Assembly (NCBI GenBank): GCA_021772935.1
Contig: JAJFLA010000048.1
Coordinates: 1 to 43,620, forward strand
Length of the DNA stretch: 43,620 nt
Reading direction: 5' to 3'
DNA from: Gammaproteobacteria bacterium
GTDB lineage: Bacteria; Pseudomonadota; Gammaproteobacteria; Xanthomonadales; SZUA-36
In this document: positions 16,948 through 24,586 of the stretch, piece by piece
Layout: each line of letters begins with the position of its first letter
How positions within the stretch are numbered: position 1 is the stretch's first letter
Notes under the pieces: model-generated
Seen by the model: the letters and a program-made list of their open reading frames with translations, nothing else
Told to the model about the DNA's origin: nothing
The model's database searches: none
Made by a program: the position numbers and the translations under genes

Positions 16948-17613
16948 ATGTTGATTGTTCATCATTTGGAAAACTCGCGTTCGCACCGAATCCTCTGGTT
17001 GCTCGAAGAACTTGGCGTTGATTATGACATCAAACACTACCAACGCGACAAGACCACCAGCCTGGCACCACCCGAGCTACTGGCGGTGCATCCATTGGGC
17101 AAGTCGCCGGTGATTAGTGATGGTGATGTGACGGTTGCCGAATCTGGATTGATCGTCGAATACCTCATCGAAAAATATGGTAATGGCCGTTTGATGCCTG
17201 CTGCTGGAACGCCAGCGCATCTGCAGTTCCGTTATTGGTTGCATTACGCAGAAGGCACTTTTATGCCGTTAATGATTGTTGCCCTGGTCCTGAATCGTAT
17301 TGAAACTGCGCCGGTGCCATTTTTTTTAAAACCGATTACCAAGCAAATTGCTGCAAAAGCGATGGCGGGCTACGCGGGTCCAAACATCAGGCTCAATCTG
17401 AATTACCTGGAAGCAACGTTGCAGCAGTCGCGTTGGTTTTGTGGTGACGAGATGACCGGTGCGGACATCCTGATGAGCTTCCCCATTGAAGCGGCAGCAA
17501 CAAACACCGATTTGTCACAAGACCACCCGGCGCTGAACGTATTTCAACAACGTATTCGAGCCTTGCCAGCTTATATACGTGCGATCGAAAAGGGTGGTCC
17601 TTACGCCTATTAG
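16948..17613 (+). CDS. Glutathione S-transferase family protein (GstB/GTT1-like)
   Basis: A 221-residue GST. It begins MLIVHHLENSRSHRILWLLE, the conserved N-S-R-S-x-R-I-L-W-L-L-E pattern of the GTT1/GstB group. The cis-Pro loop appears in HPLGKSPVISDGDVTVAES, where E-S contacts glutathione. A C-terminal helical bundle includes WFCGDEMTGADILMSFP. AGGA lies 7 bases before ATG 16948; upstream in-frame starts at 16882 lack SD. Probable soluble cytoplasmic detoxification enzyme; specific substrate unknown. It differs enough from the GST at 15595 to be from another class rather than a recent duplicate. Confidence 0.85.
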   Translation: MLIVHHLENSRSHRILWLLEELGVDYDIKHYQRDKTTSLAPPELLAVHPLGKSPVISDGDVTVAESGLIVEYLIEKYGNGRLMPAAGTPAHLQFRYWLHYAEGTFMPLMIVALVLNRIETAPVPFFLKPITKQIAAKAMAGYAGPNIRLNLNYLEATLQQSRWFCGDEMTGADILMSFPIEAAATNTDLSQDHPALNVFQQRIRALPAYIRAIEKGGPYAY

Positions 17614-17794
17614 CGGCCGTGAAATTTAAGGGGGTCTCTGAACAAATCTAAAACCTCTGTGCGAGACCTTAAGCGTAAAGTTGCAAGACGCATTGCGTGG
17701 TTAATGGCCGTAGTCCTTGGTAAACAGTTCTTTATTAAGCAAATGGGTGCAAGCAGTGATCTGGGTACCTTTAGCTGTAACTGTATTCGGCTCT

Positions 17795-18712
17795 TTATTC
17801 TTCAATCAAATGATCAAGACCACCGATGATGGCTGCGACTTGCGCATTTATGCAGTTTTCATCGCTTACTTTTGGGCTATCCGGGTAGACCTCGGTGGTG
17901 GTGACGTACTTGCTATTGCTAACTCCCATACATAATCCCAGTGCCTTGGCTGCATAGTTAATAACGCCCCATTGCTGAAGTGTTTCACCGATTATTCTTC
18001 CATCACTATCTGGCGGTGCGATATGCGTGACTTTCTCTACAGACTTGATCATGGCCGTTTGAAAACCAGCCACCGGTTTATCGGTATCACCGACCAGGTA
18101 AAAGCCGTCTGGAATATTCCAATTGTCATGCGTGAGCGCATCCCGGGCAGCCAGGGCCGGTCTGAATTCGGTGTTGTCAGTATCCGTGGTTTCATGTAAA
18201 TCAAAATGTGCCAAAAACTCTATCGAAGATAAATTTAAATACTGCATCAGTACGGCAGCTTCTTCTGATGGACTATTGATGCTGAATGAGCGGTTTGGAT
18301 CGATAGCACCTGGGTTCCAGCGGTTGATGGTTTCATAACCCCATGGGCTCACGCATGGCGCAACCACAATATTGAATCGCTCGGCATAATGCCGGGCTTT
18401 GGTTTGAAGAAAGCGAATCGCTCCCTGAACACCACTGGTTTCATAACCATGGACTCCGCCGGTAATTAACACGTTTGCCTTGTTATGATTCCAATTATCT
18501 GATTTAACGACATAAAGCGGGTATTGCCCAGGTGAGTAAGACAGTGTGCCATATTGCTCAACATTAAAACTCTCTTTTAGAGGCTCGAGTTTTGCAACAA
18601 CTTCTTGTGAATATGAACGTTTGATTTGTTGCGCAGCGAGCCATGTCGCCTTTTCGTCTTCACCCCATTTTTTGCCTGGATTACCTATTGGGTAGGTTTG
18701 TGATTTATTCAT
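17795..18712 (-). CDS. M14 family zinc carboxypeptidase (AstE/succinylglutamate desuccinylase-like)
   Basis: A 305-residue M14-like peptidase. Zinc ligands can be read as H88 and E91 (GGVHGYETSG) and a later His (H173 in HFDLHETTDTD, or H169). The substrate-carboxylate site shows N140-R141 (IDPNRSF). A Glu near residue 277 (TTTEVYP) fits the catalytic Glu position of the group. No signal peptide is apparent, so it is probably cytoplasmic. Likely reaction: removal of a C-terminal residue or an N-acyl group from a small peptide or amino acid; the exact substrate is not readable. SD GAGGA precedes ATG 18712. Immediately upstream lie two REP-like palindromes. Confidence 0.8.
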   Translation of the reverse strand: MNKSQTYPIGNPGKKWGEDEKATWLAAQQIKRSYSQEVVAKLEPLKESFNVEQYGTLSYSPGQYPLYVVKSDNWNHNKANVLITGGVHGYETSGVQGAIRFLQTKARHYAERFNIVVAPCVSPWGYETINRWNPGAIDPNRSFSINSPSEEAAVLMQYLNLSSIEFLAHFDLHETTDTDNTEFRPALAARDALTHDNWNIPDGFYLVGDTDKPVAGFQTAMIKSVEKVTHIAPPDSDGRIIGETLQQWGVINYAAKALGLCMGVSNSKYVTTTEVYPDSPKVSDENCINAQVAAIIGGLDHLIEE

Positions 18713-18735
18713 TTTTTTCCTCAGTTAGTAAAAAT

Positions 18736-18810
18736 CAGGGTCAGACTCAAATGCACCTGGCGTGGTGTGATTTTGTGATGGTCGTTTGTTGTATTTGAAT
18801 CTGACCCCTG
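18736..18810. repeat. REP-like palindromic element, copy 1
   Basis: Arms gggtcagactcaaatgca and tgtatttgaatctgaccc are imperfect reverse complements enclosing about 38 bases. It is the same element as 18830-18902 and, in inverted orientation, 43401-43471. Arms of this kind are typical of dispersed palindromes linked to REP-associated (IS200-like) transposases. Confidence 0.8.
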
Positions 18811-18829
18811 CTGGGGTGAGAACAATATT

Positions 18830-18902
18830 GGGGTCAGACTCAAATGCACCTGGCGTGGTGTGATTTCGTGACTGGTATTTGTTGCATTTGAATCTGACCC
18901 CT
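18830..18902. repeat. REP-like palindromic element, copy 2
   Basis: Direct tandem copy of the element at 18736, about 20 bases further on. Arms are ggggtcagactcaaatgca and tgcatttgaatctgacccc (19 bp, one mismatch). The core between the arms is nearly identical to copy 1 (shared cctggcgtggtgtgattt). The pair lies between the start of the M14 gene and the end of the TPR gene. Confidence 0.85.
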
Positions 18903-18926
18903 GGTGGGGTGTGACCCCTGTGACCC

Positions 18927-20282
18927 TTACTCTGGATCTGCTTGGTTGGCCTTTAGGATATCATCAATTTTTCGCGGTTTCAGGTCTGGCAATTTTTGTT
19001 CCAGCAGGTCACGACGGCGAATTTCGCTGTCGACATGTTTTATCCATTGAATAGATGCGCGTTGACTGCGCTCGTCCCTTCCGGCGACCAGAAATGCTTT
19101 TCTGGCAAGTTCAAGTTTCTTCTGGTTTAGCAATGCCATGCCGAGCATGAGGTTGGCCACATCTTCACGCTTGAGGTCGCCCATGCTTATGCCCTTTTTG
19201 GCCGCTTCCACGGCTTCGGTCCATCGTTCAAGGTTGATGTAAGACTGGGCCAGTCGAATGTAGAGCGCACCATCGTTACTGGCCTCGGCTGTACGGCGTA
19301 GGGGTGGTATCGCTTTCTTGTCCTCTCTGGCCTGATACCAGGCCTGGGATAACAAACTCAGATTGCGGGCATCGGCTTTGACATTGCCGGCTGCAATTTC
19401 TTTTTCCAGCATGATTGCGGCTTTATAGGGAAGGTCGTGCAGCAAATACAGGTTGGCAAGGTTAATGGCGTATTTTTGACCATCAATATAACCTTTCTCA
19501 TATAAGGCTTCAGTCAGTGCCATTTGCTTGGCAGTTTCACCCAGTTCACTGTAAACAGCGGCCAGCGTCAGTACATAAGTGTCTTTTGGATAATGCTGAA
19601 TTAACTCTTCAAGTACGAGTAACATATTGGGAAAATCTTTTAACTCCCAATAACACACACGCAACAGCAACAACCAGTTTTCCCGTGGTGGTTTGCCTTG
19701 CTCTTTGAGCATTTCAATGGCCTTTTTGATCGGCTCCCTGGCTGCATCGAAATCCCCCAGTCTGAAATAGGCCATACCCAACAAATGGTAAACATCGGAG
19801 GCAGGTTCAGGCACGATGGCGATCAGGCGTTTGACTGTGTCGAGGGCCTGTTCAAAATTTTCAACAATTGAGTACAACTGTGCCAGCGTCTTAAGCGCAC
19901 TCTGTTGTAATGCATCGGGAAGTTCAGGTTGTTGCAACACTCGCTGATAGGACTTGATTGAATCTTCGTAGCGTTCCTGCAGGTAATAATCGTAAGCGGA
20001 TATATTCCATATCTGTGCCGATTCATATGGGCTTAATTTCTTTTTGCGCTGCTGTAGTTCCGTTATTCTTTGTTGTGCCGTTGTATGGTCTTCGGCTTCA
20101 ATCAACTCCTGGATTTCGGTTAGCGCTTCATATACCGGTATGCTCATGGCCGGTGTACGAGTGGTTTTACGTTGTTTGGGTTCCTCTGCGCCAAGGTTAC
20201 AAACCAGCAACACCGACAACAAAGCCGTAAAACCGCGAGTTAAGACGGTGCCGTGGGTGAAATTAAGCGGGGCAGGGCACAC
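18927..20282 (-). CDS. TonB-system TPR protein
   Basis: A 451-residue exported protein built of tetratricopeptide repeats. The start is a GTG at 20282 with AAGGG seven bases upstream, 10 bases after the tonB stop. A hydrophobic segment about 17-31 (FTALLSVLLVCNLGA) should be the signal. TPR-like helix pairs run from about 85 to 400 (for example DVYHLLGMAYFRLGDFDAA). The segment GKPPRENWLLLLRVCYWELK followed by YPKDTYVLTLAAVYSELGE closely resembles the periplasmic TPR protein found at the end of TonB2-type clusters in Vibrio and Shewanella (recalled from family knowledge). Expected role: periplasmic partner of TonB. A homologous TPR module forms the C-terminus of the M56 protein two genes upstream. 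Confidence 0.85.
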   Translation of the reverse strand: MCPAPLNFTHGTVLTRGFTALLSVLLVCNLGAEEPKQRKTTRTPAMSIPVYEALTEIQELIEAEDHTTAQQRITELQQRKKKLSPYESAQIWNISAYDYYLQERYEDSIKSYQRVLQQPELPDALQQSALKTLAQLYSIVENFEQALDTVKRLIAIVPEPASDVYHLLGMAYFRLGDFDAAREPIKKAIEMLKEQGKPPRENWLLLLRVCYWELKDFPNMLLVLEELIQHYPKDTYVLTLAAVYSELGETAKQMALTEALYEKGYIDGQKYAINLANLYLLHDLPYKAAIMLEKEIAAGNVKADARNLSLLSQAWYQAREDKKAIPPLRRTAEASNDGALYIRLAQSYINLERWTEAVEAAKKGISMGDLKREDVANLMLGMALLNQKKLELARKAFLVAGRDERSQRASIQWIKHVDSEIRRRDLLEQKLPDLKPRKIDDILKANQADPE

Positions 20283-20292
20283 CAGAAAGCCC

Positions 20293-20943
20293 TTATTCGG
20301 TGATTTTGTAAGTGAATATGTTACGTACGCCAGTAACTTCTACTGCTTCACCATTTATAAACCTGGGCTTGTATTTGAATTTCAACGCAGCCTTGATGGA
20401 TGCGGAGAAGAACAGACTGGAGGAACATTGCTCTTTAATGATTGCGGGATTGCTGGTTGTGCCCAGTTGGGTCACGGTATATTCAACCACGCAAGAACCT
20501 TCGATACCACGGCTCAAAGCCCGGTTTGGATAGATGGGTGCGACTTTTACGATGGGCAGATAATCGCCTTCTGTATTCGAGGGGAAATCATCGGGCCCAA
20601 AATTCGTGTCAACCGGTACCGGAGCGATTGTTATTTCCATGGTGTGAGAGTTTATGGTGTCCAACTCGTTGATTGGCGGTTGCGGTGGTTGTTGCTCTGG
20701 TTTTGGTAGGGGGTCGGGTTTTGGTGGTCTGACAGGTTCCTCTTCATCACGCTCTACCCGGACGAACTCAAGCAAGGTGGTCACACTATCATCATTCAGT
20801 TCACGATCAGCTGTTGCAATCAGGTATTGCATGATCCAGAAAAGACCAGCGGTGACGACGACGGCTATGATCAGGCCGATGAGTGGACGTGTGATTATTC
20901 CCGAATGACTCATTGTTAAAGTGTCGGCAATCGTTGCTGTCAT
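20293..20943 (-). CDS. tonB: Energy transducer TonB
   Basis: TonB-type protein of 216 residues that couples inner-membrane energy to outer-membrane receptors. One N-terminal membrane anchor (about 20-43, LIGLIIAVVVTAGLFWIM), then an acidic and Pro-rich linker (RPPKPDPLPKPEQQPPQPP, about 72-90), then the C-terminal TonB domain (about 125-216) with VKVAPIYPNRALSRGIEGSC, the usual P-x-Y-P-x-x-A-x-x-x-x-I-E-G pattern. AGGAG precedes ATG 20943. It lies between the M56 protease gene (92-bp gap) and the TPR gene (10-bp gap). No exbB/exbD is in the window, so it must use proton channel proteins encoded elsewhere, or serve another purpose. Confidence 0.88.
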   Translation of the reverse strand: MTATIADTLTMSHSGIITRPLIGLIIAVVVTAGLFWIMQYLIATADRELNDDSVTTLLEFVRVERDEEEPVRPPKPDPLPKPEQQPPQPPINELDTINSHTMEITIAPVPVDTNFGPDDFPSNTEGDYLPIVKVAPIYPNRALSRGIEGSCVVEYTVTQLGTTSNPAIIKEQCSSSLFFSASIKAALKFKYKPRFINGEAVEVTGVRNIFTYKITE

Positions 20944-21035
20944 GATGCTGGCTCCTGTTTACCTGGTATGGTCTGGTTTGGATTGAGGCAACTGCACGGC
21001 TTGCTTTGAAGGCTTTAGCCGCCTTTGAGCGCAAC

Positions 21036-22739
21036 CTAAAGCTGCGCCAAGGCTTGTCCGGCTAAAGGAGGTTCCCAGACCTCCTGTACCAATTCGTTAA
21101 GTGTCGAGAGGGTATGCTCATAGGTGGTTTCCGGGAAAAACTCTATCGACATTTCCAGAGAACGAGCAGCACCTGCCAGGTCCCCCAGCTTCCATTTGAG
21201 AGCTGTTTGTGACAGCAGCCAGTTTTCCTGCGGTACCTTGCCATCAGCTTGTGTCTGTTTAATTGCAAAGTTGATGTAACGAAGGCCCTGATCCCATTGC
21301 TGCAACCTGACGAAAGCACGACTGCGAAGCGCCCAACTTTCTGCTGAAGGACTAACCAGACTGGCGTCTACCGACTGTACGAGCGCCTTTATCGTTTCGA
21401 CGTAATTTTCTTGTGCGAATTGAATCTCAGCTATGCTGTTGAGTGCCTGGGACTGGTTTTCAGGCACTTCATCGGTTAATGAAACGACCTTTTTGTACAA
21501 TGTGAGTGAATGATCGTATTCGCCCAACTTGTAGTAGCCCAGGGCTAATAAACTATTCAGTTGCGCCAACTCGTTGTCACTGAGTGGTCGTTGCGGGAAA
21601 GCCGTTTCGAGGCGTTCCAGCTTTGCCAGCATGGCGCTCAGCGCATGGTCGTCAAAAGTGTTGGTTTCCAGCCCCTTAATTGCTTCGGTCATGGGTTGTC
21701 GCAGTTCTTCCCGGATTTCGAGATCAGGCTCGAGATCTAACACACCAAGGACACCATAGGTAACACTTGTACCGACAGAAACAAGCAACAGAAAAGCACC
21801 AAGCAAGCGTCCAAGAATATGTTGCTTATAGTATCTCAGCATGTAGGTTCTTTGTTTGATTTGGCCAAATGAGGGTGAATAACTCACTTGTGCGTATGGA
21901 AAGGGTGTGTGCGCTGATAACAGCAAGGTCTCACCATACACACGCCGGATAGACTGTTTCTTGGTCGCCAACACTTTCTCATCACAAGACAATTCCTGGT
22001 CGAGTTGCAAATACCGTTCTGCGATATAAACAAGCGGGTTGAACCAAAACAGACAGCGATAAATTCGGGCAAATAGCAAAGCAATCAGATCGTGACGGCG
22101 CAAATGCTGGTACTCATGCTCTAACATCAACACTTGTTGCTGAGCGCTGTAACGGTGAAAGAAATCGACCGGCAACAACAGAACGGGTCGAATCAGGCCT
22201 GCAACCGCAGGTCCCCGGTTTGATGACACCAATCGAATTGTAGCCGAGGGCTTGTTAGCCAGACCGGCACAGCGCGTTCGCACAAGCGCTTCCTGTTGGC
22301 CGTTCAAGGCCCAGCTTGAGCGACGCATTTTCGCTGAATACCGGAAACTACGTATTGAGAAATATAATAAGGATAATAACGCCCCAAGCAGCCAGGTAAT
22401 CAACAGTAATTCCAGCGTTGTATATCGACTATTGCTGGAAACTTGGGCTGGTATGGTTTCGATTGGCTTGTCAACAAAACCAAACACTTCGCTTGCTGTT
22501 TCAATCACGCTATTGACCACCGGCACTTCGATACCTGGAACATCGAGTATGCGCTGTACCGGTTGGGTTGGAATTGCCATTGCTAACAAGCCCAACAATG
22601 GCACCAGCCAGAGATAATAGGCCCAACGTGCACCCAGCCACCTGGCAACACCGATACGAATAAACAATACAAACACCATCCAGATACTGGACAGGGCCAC
22701 GGCCAGCAGACCCAATTCAAGCATGCTTTCAGTCGTCAT
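21036..22739 (-). CDS. M56 family (BlaR1-like) membrane metalloprotease with C-terminal TPR domain
   Basis: A 567-residue membrane protease/sensor. Membrane segments about 6-28, 40-58, 109-128, 218-236 and 308-334. The gluzincin site is HEYQH at 208-212, with the third ligand E249 in QELSCDE, as in BlaR1/MecR1. In BlaR1 the protein ends with an extracytoplasmic penicillin-binding sensor; here that part is replaced by TPR-like helices (about 380-560, for instance LLALGYYKLGEYDHSLTLY), including GKVPQENWLLSQTALKWKLG, which matches the TPR protein encoded downstream. Expected role: an external signal received by the TPR domain triggers cytoplasmic cleavage of the BlaI-type repressor. ATG 22739 overlaps the end of the repressor gene by 11 bp; SD is AAGGAG. 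Confidence 0.85.
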   Translation of the reverse strand: MTTESMLELGLLAVALSSIWMVFVLFIRIGVARWLGARWAYYLWLVPLLGLLAMAIPTQPVQRILDVPGIEVPVVNSVIETASEVFGFVDKPIETIPAQVSSNSRYTTLELLLITWLLGALLSLLYFSIRSFRYSAKMRRSSWALNGQQEALVRTRCAGLANKPSATIRLVSSNRGPAVAGLIRPVLLLPVDFFHRYSAQQQVLMLEHEYQHLRRHDLIALLFARIYRCLFWFNPLVYIAERYLQLDQELSCDEKVLATKKQSIRRVYGETLLLSAHTPFPYAQVSYSPSFGQIKQRTYMLRYYKQHILGRLLGAFLLLVSVGTSVTYGVLGVLDLEPDLEIREELRQPMTEAIKGLETNTFDDHALSAMLAKLERLETAFPQRPLSDNELAQLNSLLALGYYKLGEYDHSLTLYKKVVSLTDEVPENQSQALNSIAEIQFAQENYVETIKALVQSVDASLVSPSAESWALRSRAFVRLQQWDQGLRYINFAIKQTQADGKVPQENWLLSQTALKWKLGDLAGAARSLEMSIEFFPETTYEHTLSTLNELVQEVWEPPLAGQALAQL

Positions 22740-23106
22740 CAGAAAGCTCCTTCAACAGGCCTTGAAGTTCGGCAAGTTGTTTGGAATCAAGTGAACGGCT
22801 CTCTGCAAAGCTGGCGATAAGCGGGGCAATATTGCCGTCAAACAGACGATCAACAAAATGCGATGTGGTCACCCGCATGTACGTCGCTTCATCCACCAGC
22901 GGACTAAAGTAGTTGATACCATCCTGTTTTTTCTGCACCAGCAATGCCGATTTTTTTTCCAATCGGCTCAGCAGTGTGTTGACTGTTTTGCGGTGCCATT
23001 GTTTTTCGGAGTGAAGCTTTTGAGTGATCTCGCGTGCATTGAGTGGACTTTCTCTCCACAGCAATTGCATCAAGGTAAGCTCTGCATTTGTTATGGTGAA
23101 TTCCAA
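22729..23106 (-). CDS. BlaI/MecI/CopY family transcriptional repressor
   Basis: Winged-helix repressor of 125 residues. I place the start at TTG 23106 because AGGAG lies six bases upstream and the resulting sequence, MEFTITNAELTLMQLLWRES, has the classical BlaI N-terminus. A GTG at 23124 would add six residues without SD. The HTH includes LNAREITQKLHSEKQWHRKTVNTLLSRLEKK (two parts: helix 2 about 23-34, recognition helix about 40-52). The C-terminal dimerisation part is HFVDRLFDGNIAPLIASFAE. The usual Asn-Phe cleavage site of BlaI is not obvious. It overlaps the protease gene and faces two operator-like dyads at 23140-23176, so autoregulation of the whole operon is expected. Confidence 0.88.
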   Translation of the reverse strand: MEFTITNAELTLMQLLWRESPLNAREITQKLHSEKQWHRKTVNTLLSRLEKKSALLVQKKQDGINYFSPLVDEATYMRVTTSHFVDRLFDGNIAPLIASFAESRSLDSKQLAELQGLLKELSDDD

Positions 23107-23139
23107 GTTTGTCTCCTGATGCACCGTTCAAGACCTGGT

Positions 23140-23176
23140 GACTACAATTATAGTCTAGTAGATCACAACTGTAGTC
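23140..23176 (-). promoter_or_regulatory. Twin BlaI-type operators and promoter of the repressor operon
   Basis: Two related 16-bp dyads: GACTACAATTATAGTC (23140-23155) and GATCACAACTGTAGTC (23161-23176). Both fit a consensus GACTACAnnTGTAGTC (one and two mismatches), with centres 21 bp apart, two helical turns. Known BlaI/MecI operators share the TACA..TGTA core. A -10-like TATAAT on the minus strand (23147-23152) lies inside the first operator, so repressor binding would block the promoter. A TTGACA at 23181-23186 is 28 bp away, too far for a standard -35. Confidence 0.75.
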
Positions 23177-23286
23177 ACCGTGTCAAATGAAATGGTTTTG
23201 CTGGTGGATGGGAAGTGCTGGCACCAGATACTACCGACCCCATAAGGGGGTGCAATATACTGGCCCAGCTCAGTACGAGATCGTTA

Positions 23287-24072
23287 TTACTTGGTTTCCC
23301 GTTCGGGCACAGCTTTGCTGGTCAGGTAACCGGCGTGACTAATCCCAAGCAAGGCAACCATACTTTCACTGACTGCCGGAAAGTCATGAAAACCATTCTC
23401 ACCCAGGGCGCCGATTGCGCTGGCGAGCATGGTGCCGTATACAAGTGCCACAATCAGCGTGAAAAACGTCATCTGGATCTTGCTCATATCCAAACGACCA
23501 GCACGGCTGACCTCATCCGCTTCGAATATATCCGCCCAGCGCGCTTCTTTGGGAAAGGCATTGGCCAGTAGACGTCCTGAGGTATCCAATATCGATGCAT
23601 TGCGCCCCTGGTCTGCCAGTTTATTCATTGCCCGAGCTTCTTCTTCTGGACCGGCGTCCTCACTTTTTTTTCGACTATCGATTAAAGGTGAACCAACCAG
23701 CGAAACGGTACTGATACCCATCAACATCCATAGCGATGATGGCACCGTGATAGCAAGAGGACCCGGGTCTGTTATGGAAAGGTTGATAAATGCACCTGTC
23801 AGAAAGGTGGCTAAAACGAGAATGGTCCATGTGATGAGCTGGATGCGTGAGAGACTCAGCCGATTACGCTCATTAATCAGCGCACCTCGCCATAATCCGG
23901 TGACCAGGTGGCCGGCAACAGCGATAAAAACAACCAGTAACAGTACGACACCTAACCAAATGGTACTGGTGTTTGAAAGATCAGTTTTTATCATCGATGG
24001 CACGGCAATAAGCAGGACAAGAATACCCGCGATAGTGAGACCATGAAAAAATGATGGTTTGTGTGTCTTCAT
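23287..24072 (-). CDS. Membrane protein of unknown function, last gene of the lipase gene set
   Basis: A 261-residue protein that I do not recognise. Hydrophobic segments at about 10-26, 35-58, 78-98 and 108-128, then a charged cytoplasmic-type segment (about 130-195, DSRKKSEDAGPEEEARAMNK), then a further pair near 200-220 and 235-250. AGGAG precedes ATG 24072. It lies 160 bp after the coiled-coil gene in the same direction. Because all four genes between 23287 and 27627 run leftward with short spacers, they probably act together at the envelope, although the larger gap allows a separate promoter for this one. Confidence 0.7.
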   Translation of the reverse strand: MKTHKPSFFHGLTIAGILVLLIAVPSMIKTDLSNTSTIWLGVVLLLVVFIAVAGHLVTGLWRGALINERNRLSLSRIQLITWTILVLATFLTGAFINLSITDPGPLAITVPSSLWMLMGISTVSLVGSPLIDSRKKSEDAGPEEEARAMNKLADQGRNASILDTSGRLLANAFPKEARWADIFEADEVSRAGRLDMSKIQMTFFTLIVALVYGTMLASAIGALGENGFHDFPAVSESMVALLGISHAGYLTSKAVPERETK

Positions 24073-24232
24073 TTCGCTCTCCTATTCAGTAGAATTGGAC
24101 TTTTCTAAAGGTTTTATATGCCTGTATCGTTTTGCTCCCAAAAAAATAATATGCTTCACTTAATGCACGGCTAATTTCACTTAATCGGACTGTCCTGAAT
24201 ATCCTTTCAGTCAGCATTTGTGAAAAAACTGA

Positions 24233-24583
24233 TTACAATCCAGACGGAAACGTTACAATTTTTGCCAGCACTTCAAGTATCTTGCTGGCTGACCCCAGGA
24301 CTTTCTCGACCCGTTCTAGCTTTTTGCGTGCCAGGATCAGCTCGGCACGGCCTTCAACAAGACTGGTTTCATTTTCTTTCAGTTTTTCGCTAATAGAGGC
24401 CAGCTTTTCGTTACCAAGAGCCAGCAGTGCTTGCTCAATATCCATTCGGATCAGTGCAGCTTCGCGTCGAACTTCAGGTGGTTTCTTGCCGACTGCCCGT
24501 AACCACTTCGCGCGCGACATGTCACGTCGGGTGCCACGTAAGGTAGTCAATGTATTTTCTCTGATAATGGCTGGACCGCTCAT
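24233..24583 (-). CDS. Small basic coiled-coil protein
   Basis: A 116-residue protein, not recognised. The first 45 residues are basic (TLRGTRRDMSRAKWLRAVGKK); residues ~45-100 are heptad-like and strongly predicted coiled coil (EKLASISEKLKENETSLVEG followed by RKKLERVEKVLGSASKILEV); the tail IVTFPSGL is hydrophobic. No signal peptide, so it is likely cytoplasmic or membrane-peripheral. AGGAGG lies 7 bases before ATG 24583, and the start is only three bases after the stop of the lipoprotein gene, so translational coupling is probable. Confidence 0.7.
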   Translation of the reverse strand: MSGPAIIRENTLTTLRGTRRDMSRAKWLRAVGKKPPEVRREAALIRMDIEQALLALGNEKLASISEKLKENETSLVEGRAELILARKKLERVEKVLGSASKILEVLAKIVTFPSGL

Positions 24584-24586
24584 GGT

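Noticed and set aside
17614-17700. Possible IS5-type terminus (ggggtctctgaacaaat)
   Set aside because: The start resembles ends of some IS5-group elements and the patch shows an imperfect ggtctc/gagacc dyad, but there is no transposase sequence and no second end. I could not confirm it.
22729-23124. Upstream GTG 23124 as start of the BlaI-like gene
   Set aside because: No SD precedes it, and the extension would place AGGAG inside the coding region. The TTG at 23106 gives the family N-terminus.
24123-24232. Possible extra gene between coiled-coil and membrane protein genes
   Set aside because: The 160-bp gap contains no frame with a start and SD; it may hold an internal promoter.
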